Shown one piece after another: positions 58,575 to 64,000 of a stretch of DNA of 64,000 nt. The notes beneath the pieces were generated by a model. It was not told the DNA's origin. It worked only from the letters and a program-made list of their open reading frames with translations, and ran no database searches. Within the stretch, counting starts at the first letter, position 1, and the number at the start of each line of letters is the position of its first letter. Origin of the DNA: Sphingomonas sp. IC081 (lineage in GTDB: Bacteria; Pseudomonadota; Alphaproteobacteria; Sphingomonadales; Sphingomonadaceae); assembly GCF_006874585.1 (NCBI RefSeq), contig NZ_CP029761.1, positions 3,297,001 to 3,361,000 on the forward strand, written 5' to 3'. The position numbers and the translations under genes are program-made.

Positions 58575-60428
58575 GTGGACAGGGGTATGACATCGACCGT
58601 CTCGCCGGCTGACGACGCGCTGGCTGACGACGCCCCGGCCTCGGCCACCGCCGCCGTTCGTCCCGCGAGCCCCTTCGACGCGGCCGAGGCGCAGCCCCGC
58701 TACGAGACAGGACGCCAGCTGGCGCTCGCCGATTTTTCGACGCCCGCCGCGGGCGCCGCCGACCGCTTCATCCGCTTCGCCTACCGCCTTGGCGTTCCCG
58801 CGACGATGCTGACCTCGCCGATCGGCCGCAAGCCGCGCACCCGCCTGCTGGCCACCGTCAACAACACCGTGCCCGGCAACGGCGCGGCAGGGACGGCGCT
58901 GCGAGCCGGTCACTTCCTGATCCACGGTGCCAGGACACCGATCGCCCAGGTCGATTATGCGGGCGCTGCGCGGGTCACCCCGCCGCTCGAACGCGTGGTG
59001 CACAGCTTTGCCTGGCTCTCCGACCTCGAGGCCTGCGCCCCGCGGGAACAGTGCACGGCCGTGGCCGAGCGCATCCTCACCGCATGGCTCCAGGCCAATC
59101 CCGCCCCGCCGGCCAAACCGGGCAAGGGGCCGGCATGGGCAGTGGGCAATACCGGCATGCGGCTGATGAACTGGATGGTGCACGCGCCGCTGATCCTTTC
59201 CGGCGACAAGGCCTTGCGCAACCGCACCCTCGCCCACATCGCCGCCACCGCGCGCTGGCTCGACCGGCGCGTCCACAATGCCGAGGACGGGCTTGCCGCC
59301 GTCGCCGGCTGGTGCGCGATCATCGCCGCCGGCCTGCTGCTGCCGGACGGCCGTCCGCGCCGTCTCTACGGCGAGGCGGGGCTGATCAAGGCGCTGGGCG
59401 ATCTGATGGGCGACGATGGCGGCGTGCTTTCGCGCAGCCCGCTCGCGCAGATGGAGGCGATCGCCCTGCTGGTGCGCCTGCGCAACTGCTATCACGCGAC
59501 CCGCAAGGACCCACCACCGACGGTCGAGCGCGTGGTCGAGATGCTGGTCCCGCCGCTCCTGGCGCTGACCCACGGCGACGGTTCGCTGGGATCATGGCAG
59601 GGCGGCTGGGCGGTCAGCGCCGAGGACGTGGAAGGACTGGTTCAGGCCAGCGGCGTGCGCACCCGCCCGCTGCGCGACGTGCGCCAGTGGGGTTACCAGC
59701 GCGTCTCCGCGCATAAGGCGATCCTCCAGTTCGACACCGCGCCGCCGCCGCTGCCCGGCCATGCCCGCTACGGCTGCGCCTCGACGCTGGCTTTCGAACT
59801 GTCGCAGGGCAAGCACCGGCTGATCGTCAACTGCGGCGGCGCCGCCAGCGGCGGCGGGCTTGTTCCCGTGCGGCTGGAGCAGGCCCTGCGCGCCACCGCA
59901 GCGCATTCCACGCTGACACTCGACGATGCCAATTCCACCGCGATCCTCATCAACGGCGCGATCGGCTCGGGCGTCAGCGAGGTCGATGTCGACCGCAAGT
60001 CGCTGGTGCAGGAGAACGGCGGCAATGCCACGCGCCTCGAAGCCAGCCACAACGGTTATGCCGCCCGCCACGGCCTCACCCACCGCCGCATCCTGATCCT
60101 GCGCGACGACGGCAGCGAACTGCGCGGCGAAGACGTGCTGCTTCCGGCGGGACGCAAGGGCAAGCGCGGCAAGGTCGGCTTCTCGATCCGCTTCCACCTG
60201 GGACCCGAGGTCGAGGTGGCGCCCACCGCCGACGGCCAGGGCGCGGCACTGACCCTGCCCGACGGCAGCTACTGGCAGTTCCGCAGCACGGCGGGCGACG
60301 TTGCCATCGAGGATTCGCTCTGGGTCGACGGCATGGGGCGCCCGCAGGCCACGCAGCAACTGGTGATTCAGGGCATGGTCTCGCGCGGCGGCGGAAACTT
60401 CGGTTGGCTTCTCAAGAAAATGCGATAG
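58575..60428 (+). CDS. Heparinase II/III family protein
   Basis: A 617-residue protein with an N-terminal (alpha/alpha) toroid (PRTRLLATVNNTVPGNG, WLDRRVHNAEDGLAAVAGW) and a C-terminal anti-parallel beta domain (IVNCGGAASGGG, HSTLTLDDANSTAIL, ASHNGYAARHGLTHRRILIL), the layout of polysaccharide lyases of the heparinase II/III type. HNGYAARHG is the usual catalytic-region motif. No classic signal peptide is seen, so a cytosolic or periplasmic role in degrading or remodelling a uronate-containing polymer is unsettled. A GTG start with GGAGG eight bases before it was chosen; TTG at 58455 and ATG at 58587 are alternatives. It lies between rpe and purH. Confidence 0.87.
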   Translation: MDRGMTSTVSPADDALADDAPASATAAVRPASPFDAAEAQPRYETGRQLALADFSTPAAGAADRFIRFAYRLGVPATMLTSPIGRKPRTRLLATVNNTVPGNGAAGTALRAGHFLIHGARTPIAQVDYAGAARVTPPLERVVHSFAWLSDLEACAPREQCTAVAERILTAWLQANPAPPAKPGKGPAWAVGNTGMRLMNWMVHAPLILSGDKALRNRTLAHIAATARWLDRRVHNAEDGLAAVAGWCAIIAAGLLLPDGRPRRLYGEAGLIKALGDLMGDDGGVLSRSPLAQMEAIALLVRLRNCYHATRKDPPPTVERVVEMLVPPLLALTHGDGSLGSWQGGWAVSAEDVEGLVQASGVRTRPLRDVRQWGYQRVSAHKAILQFDTAPPPLPGHARYGCASTLAFELSQGKHRLIVNCGGAASGGGLVPVRLEQALRATAAHSTLTLDDANSTAILINGAIGSGVSEVDVDRKSLVQENGGNATRLEASHNGYAARHGLTHRRILILRDDGSELRGEDVLLPAGRKGKRGKVGFSIRFHLGPEVEVAPTADGQGAALTLPDGSYWQFRSTAGDVAIEDSLWVDGMGRPQATQQLVIQGMVSRGGGNFGWLLKKMR

Positions 60429-60539
60429 TTTCGGCCGGGATACGCCACCCGTTGTGGCTTACCCACCTTGCGGCATCGCCCCTGTGGACCTAGAGGGCGC
60501 GCAAATCTTTGCCCGCCCTATTCGCAAGAGGCTTCACCG

Positions 60540-62132
<1,593 letters not shown>

Positions 62133-62154
62133 TAGGACCGGGAGGAAGGCGCGC

Positions 62155-62364
62155 ATGGGGGTAGACTGGCTCGGACCGCTGGTTGCCCTCGCCTTCCTCA
62201 TCGGCATGGCCGCATCGGCCGTGCTGGTGCGGCTGGGCAAGGTTCGACGCACGCCGCAAATCATGCTGGCGCTGGCGCTGCCGTTCGGCTGCGCGGTTCT
62301 CCCCATCACGATACTGGTCATCGCTTCGCTGGGATGGGGTGCGATCGGCGCATTTCTGCGCTGA
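62155..62364 (+). CDS. Small two-TM hypothetical protein
   Basis: A 69-residue protein with two hydrophobic segments (about 5-24 and 36-63) joined by a basic loop ([10 protein letters not shown]). GGGAGGAAGG precedes the ATG at a good spacing, and the gene starts 22 bases after purH, so it is likely co-transcribed. It has no known family. Confidence 0.68.
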   Translation: MGVDWLGPLVALAFLIGMAASAVLVRLGKVRRTPQIMLALALPFGCAVLPITILVIASLGWGAIGAFLR

Positions 62365-62555
62365 AATTCGTCCGAAACGGGTTCCATTGCCGAACGACAA
62401 TGACGGAAATGGGGCAGTTCCCGCGATTCAGCGCGGCATCCGAACCGTTCGTCGCACAACGCCTCACAGGTCGTCGATATTCACTCGACGGAAAGGCGAA
62501 TCGGGCCAAGGGGCGTCACGCAATTTTCGTGAACCACTGGATAGCTGAACCGATC

Positions 62556-62705
62556 ATGGGACTTTTCAAGGCCGACTTCTACCGCTTCTTCGCTCTCGGC
62601 TTCGCCGGCGGCGCGCTGCTGGTGTTCGGCGCCATGGGAATCGGCAACCACGCGCTCACCGAAAGCCTGGTGCCCCCGGCCCAGGCGGCATCGCTCCAGC
62701 ACTGA
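62556..62705 (+). CDS. Small membrane hypothetical protein
   Basis: A 49-residue protein with one TM segment (FFALGFAGGALLVFGAMGIG) and a short C-terminus ending in AASLQH. The ATG lies inside a longer frame, and the upstream part of that frame has no protein-like features. The compact hydrophobic core and the LFKADFYRFFALGF start look like a conserved sphingomonad microprotein. Moderate confidence. Confidence 0.55.
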   Translation: MGLFKADFYRFFALGFAGGALLVFGAMGIGNHALTESLVPPAQAASLQH

Positions 62706-62766
62706 TCATGCCGGGAGCATCCGCAGGGATGTTCTTGCGATTGCGTCGCGGCCGGCGAGCCCCCAT

Positions 62767-63237
62767 ATGGGCCGCATGGCAAGTGCGCACAAACATCACG
62801 AACACTCGGGCGAGGGCCTGATCGAAGAGGCTCGCTCCGTCCTGCTCGCCGCCGGCGAGCAGTGGACGGAAATGCGCGCCGACGTGTTTGGCGCGCTCGC
62901 CCAGCGCGAACGCCCGGCCTCGGCCTACGATCTGGCCGAAAGTGTCTCGGCGCTGCGCGGCAAGCGGGTGGCGCCCAACAGCGTCTACCGCATCCTCGAC
63001 CTCTTCGTGCGCACCAACCTCGCCCGCCGGGTCGAAAGCGCCAATGCCTACCTCGCCAACAGCCATCCCGGCTGCCAGCACGACTGCATCTTCCTGATCT
63101 GCGATGTCTGCGGCCAGGCCGTCCATATCGACGACGACGCCCTGACCGGAGCGCTGGTCGCCGCCGCGAGGCAGGCCGGTTTTGCCGATGTGCGCCCGGT
63201 CGTCGAACTGCGCGGGACCTGCGCCGCCTGCAGCTGA
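62767..63237 (+). CDS. Fur-family transcriptional repressor, Zur-like
   Basis: A 156-residue winged-helix metalloregulator. The N-terminal half has TEMRADVFGALAQRERPASAYDLAE, the DNA-recognition region SVYRILDLFVRTNLARRV and the metal-site HDCIFLICDVCG; a CxxC pair at the end (CAAC) forms the structural zinc site with CDVC. The His-rich start (HKHHEH) and the CxxC arrangement favour Zur. It would repress zinc uptake genes when zinc is plentiful. No Zur target genes or box were recognised nearby. An alternative start is MASAHK, three codons in. Confidence 0.85.
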   Translation: MGRMASAHKHHEHSGEGLIEEARSVLLAAGEQWTEMRADVFGALAQRERPASAYDLAESVSALRGKRVAPNSVYRILDLFVRTNLARRVESANAYLANSHPGCQHDCIFLICDVCGQAVHIDDDALTGALVAAARQAGFADVRPVVELRGTCAACS

Positions 63238-63283
63238 CGGCGCCGGGGCGGAAGCAAAGCCCCACCCCCGCACAGTGCCTAAA

Positions 63284-63838
63284 TCAAAACGCCTTGCGCA
63301 TTCGGGCCAACGGCACCGGCGCGCCGCCACGATCGTCCTCGATTCTTTCGATCACCTGGTAGCCGGCGACTTCGTAAAGCGGTTCGCCCGAGCGCGTGCC
63401 CATCAGTTCACAGCTGGCAAACCCTTCCTTGCGCGCCTGCGCCTCACAGTGCGCCAGCAGCGCCCGGCCGATGCCGCGGCGGGCAAAAGCGGGATGGGTG
63501 TACATCGCCCGCACCCGCGCGGCCTCGCTGGCAGGATCGAGCAGACGCGGCTCGCGCAGGCCCGCACTGTGGTCGCCCCCATAAAGCGTCGCACGCCGGC
63601 TCCAGCCGCCGCAGCCGACGATCTCACCATCGAGTTCGGCGGCAAAGTAGGTGCCGTCATCCACCAGCTGGCGGTCTAGGCCCATGACCGCGCGGCTCGA
63701 TTCGATCTGCGCGGGATCGAGAAACCCCTGCTGCAAGGTGCCGATGGCGGCATCCATGATCGCCATGAGGCGCGGCAGGTCGCCCTGGGTCGCGGGGCGG
63801 ATCGAAAGGACTGTCGATGACTCGATCGAGGACGGCAA
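63284..63838 (-). CDS. GNAT N-acetyltransferase
   Basis: A 184-residue acetyltransferase. The N-terminus IRPATQGDLPRLMAIMDAAI and the acetyl-CoA loop HPAFARRGIGRALLAHCEA (RRGIG) are intact, followed by GEPLYEVAGYQVIE. The substrate is unknown. It converges with the Zur-like gene. Confidence 0.88.
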   Translation of the reverse strand: MPSSIESSTVLSIRPATQGDLPRLMAIMDAAIGTLQQGFLDPAQIESSRAVMGLDRQLVDDGTYFAAELDGEIVGCGGWSRRATLYGGDHSAGLREPRLLDPASEAARVRAMYTHPAFARRGIGRALLAHCEAQARKEGFASCELMGTRSGEPLYEVAGYQVIERIEDDRGGAPVPLARMRKAF

Positions 63839-63938
63839 CGAGAGGCTCCTGAGACTTGGGGGGAACGGCTAGATGGCAGCTTTGCCGCTCCCCCGCCACC
63901 CTTGAGAAAGACCTCAAGACGGGGGGCAGGCCGAGCAT

Positions 63939-64000
63939 ATGGCGATCGGGATCGGGGAACCCGCAGACCGTTACGCCCCCGCCGGGCGCCGTATGCGGAC
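63939..64000 (+). CDS. Possible start of a gene cut by the window edge
   Basis: An ATG preceded by GGGGGG and a purine-rich stretch opens a frame of 20 codons before the window ends. Nothing can be recognised in so short a stretch, and the call may be wrong. Confidence 0.2.
   Translation, partial: MAIGIGEPADRYAPAGRRMR

Overview
The window is 64 kb of GC-rich chromosome from an alphaproteobacterium, most likely a sphingomonad close to Novosphingobium. Evidence: a full-length CtrA response regulator with a CtrA box in its own upstream region; the alphaproteobacterial block DUF3576 - leuS - lptE - holA; the block rnd - lptC - lptA; a TonB-dependent receptor beside an oxygenase; an MaeB-type malic enzyme; exosortase-A-associated surface polysaccharide genes; and several tiny proteins that resemble sphingomonad hypothetical proteins. 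The species call is inference. I see no tRNA, rRNA, CRISPR array, transposase or integrase.

Layout. 1-4 kb: a catabolic and uptake cluster (5' part of a TonB-dependent receptor, FAD monooxygenase, divergent SDR, MFS transporter). 4-6.9 kb: a gene-free stretch with a paired inverted repeat, then an M3 oligopeptidase. 6.9-13.7 kb: PilZ protein, LD-carboxypeptidase, LOG-family protein, acetyltransferase, thiD, DUF1272 protein, glmM and a dicarboxylate/amino-acid symporter. 13.7-17.8 kb: HNH endonuclease, an intergenic region rich in DnaA-box-like motifs, gluQ, a small HIG1-like protein, a cobalamin adenosyltransferase, 3-hydroxybutyryl-CoA dehydrogenase and two small proteins. 17.8-24.5 kb: mutS, maeB, trmB, ctrA. 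24.6-30 kb: exosortase-A-type O-ligase with a small overlapping partner, a divergent glycosyltransferase, and a large disordered membrane protein. 30-38.4 kb: gltB, gltD and a chemoreceptor. 38.4-41.4 kb: ABM-domain protein, ung, rnd, lptC, lptA. 41.4-45.2 kb: a phage-tail-like small protein and a tailspike-like beta-helix protein, convergent with an exopolysaccharide-initiating sugar transferase. 45.3-50 kb: holA, lptE, leuS and the DUF3576 lipoprotein on the minus strand. 50-52.5 kb: outer-membrane-like protein, acetoacetyl-CoA reductase, HIT protein. 52.5-57.5 kb: a lipid head-group module (CDP-alcohol phosphatidyltransferase, lipid kinase, Tam41-like nucleotidyltransferase, MobA-like nucleotidyltransferase, DUF2141 protein). 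57.8-64 kb: rpe, heparinase II/III protein, purH, two small membrane proteins, a Zur-type repressor and an acetyltransferase.

How the genes work together. Cell-envelope construction dominates: glmM supplies glucosamine-1-phosphate, lptC/lptA/lptE move and insert LPS, the O-ligase, glycosyltransferase and polyprenyl glycosylphosphotransferase make surface glycans, and the 52.5-57.5 kb module looks able to phosphorylate, CTP-activate and head-group a lipid. That last module is the strongest candidate for an under-described system. It resembles the ceramide phosphoglycerate head-group genes of Caulobacter, and sphingomonads are known sphingolipid makers. The second candidate is the tailspike-like pair sitting directly after lptA, where lptB is normally expected. 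Central metabolism is represented by maeB, gltBD, rpe, purH, phaB and hbd.

Limits: no searches were run. Family calls rest on motifs and sequence resemblance read by eye. Start codons were chosen by ribosome binding site and family length.
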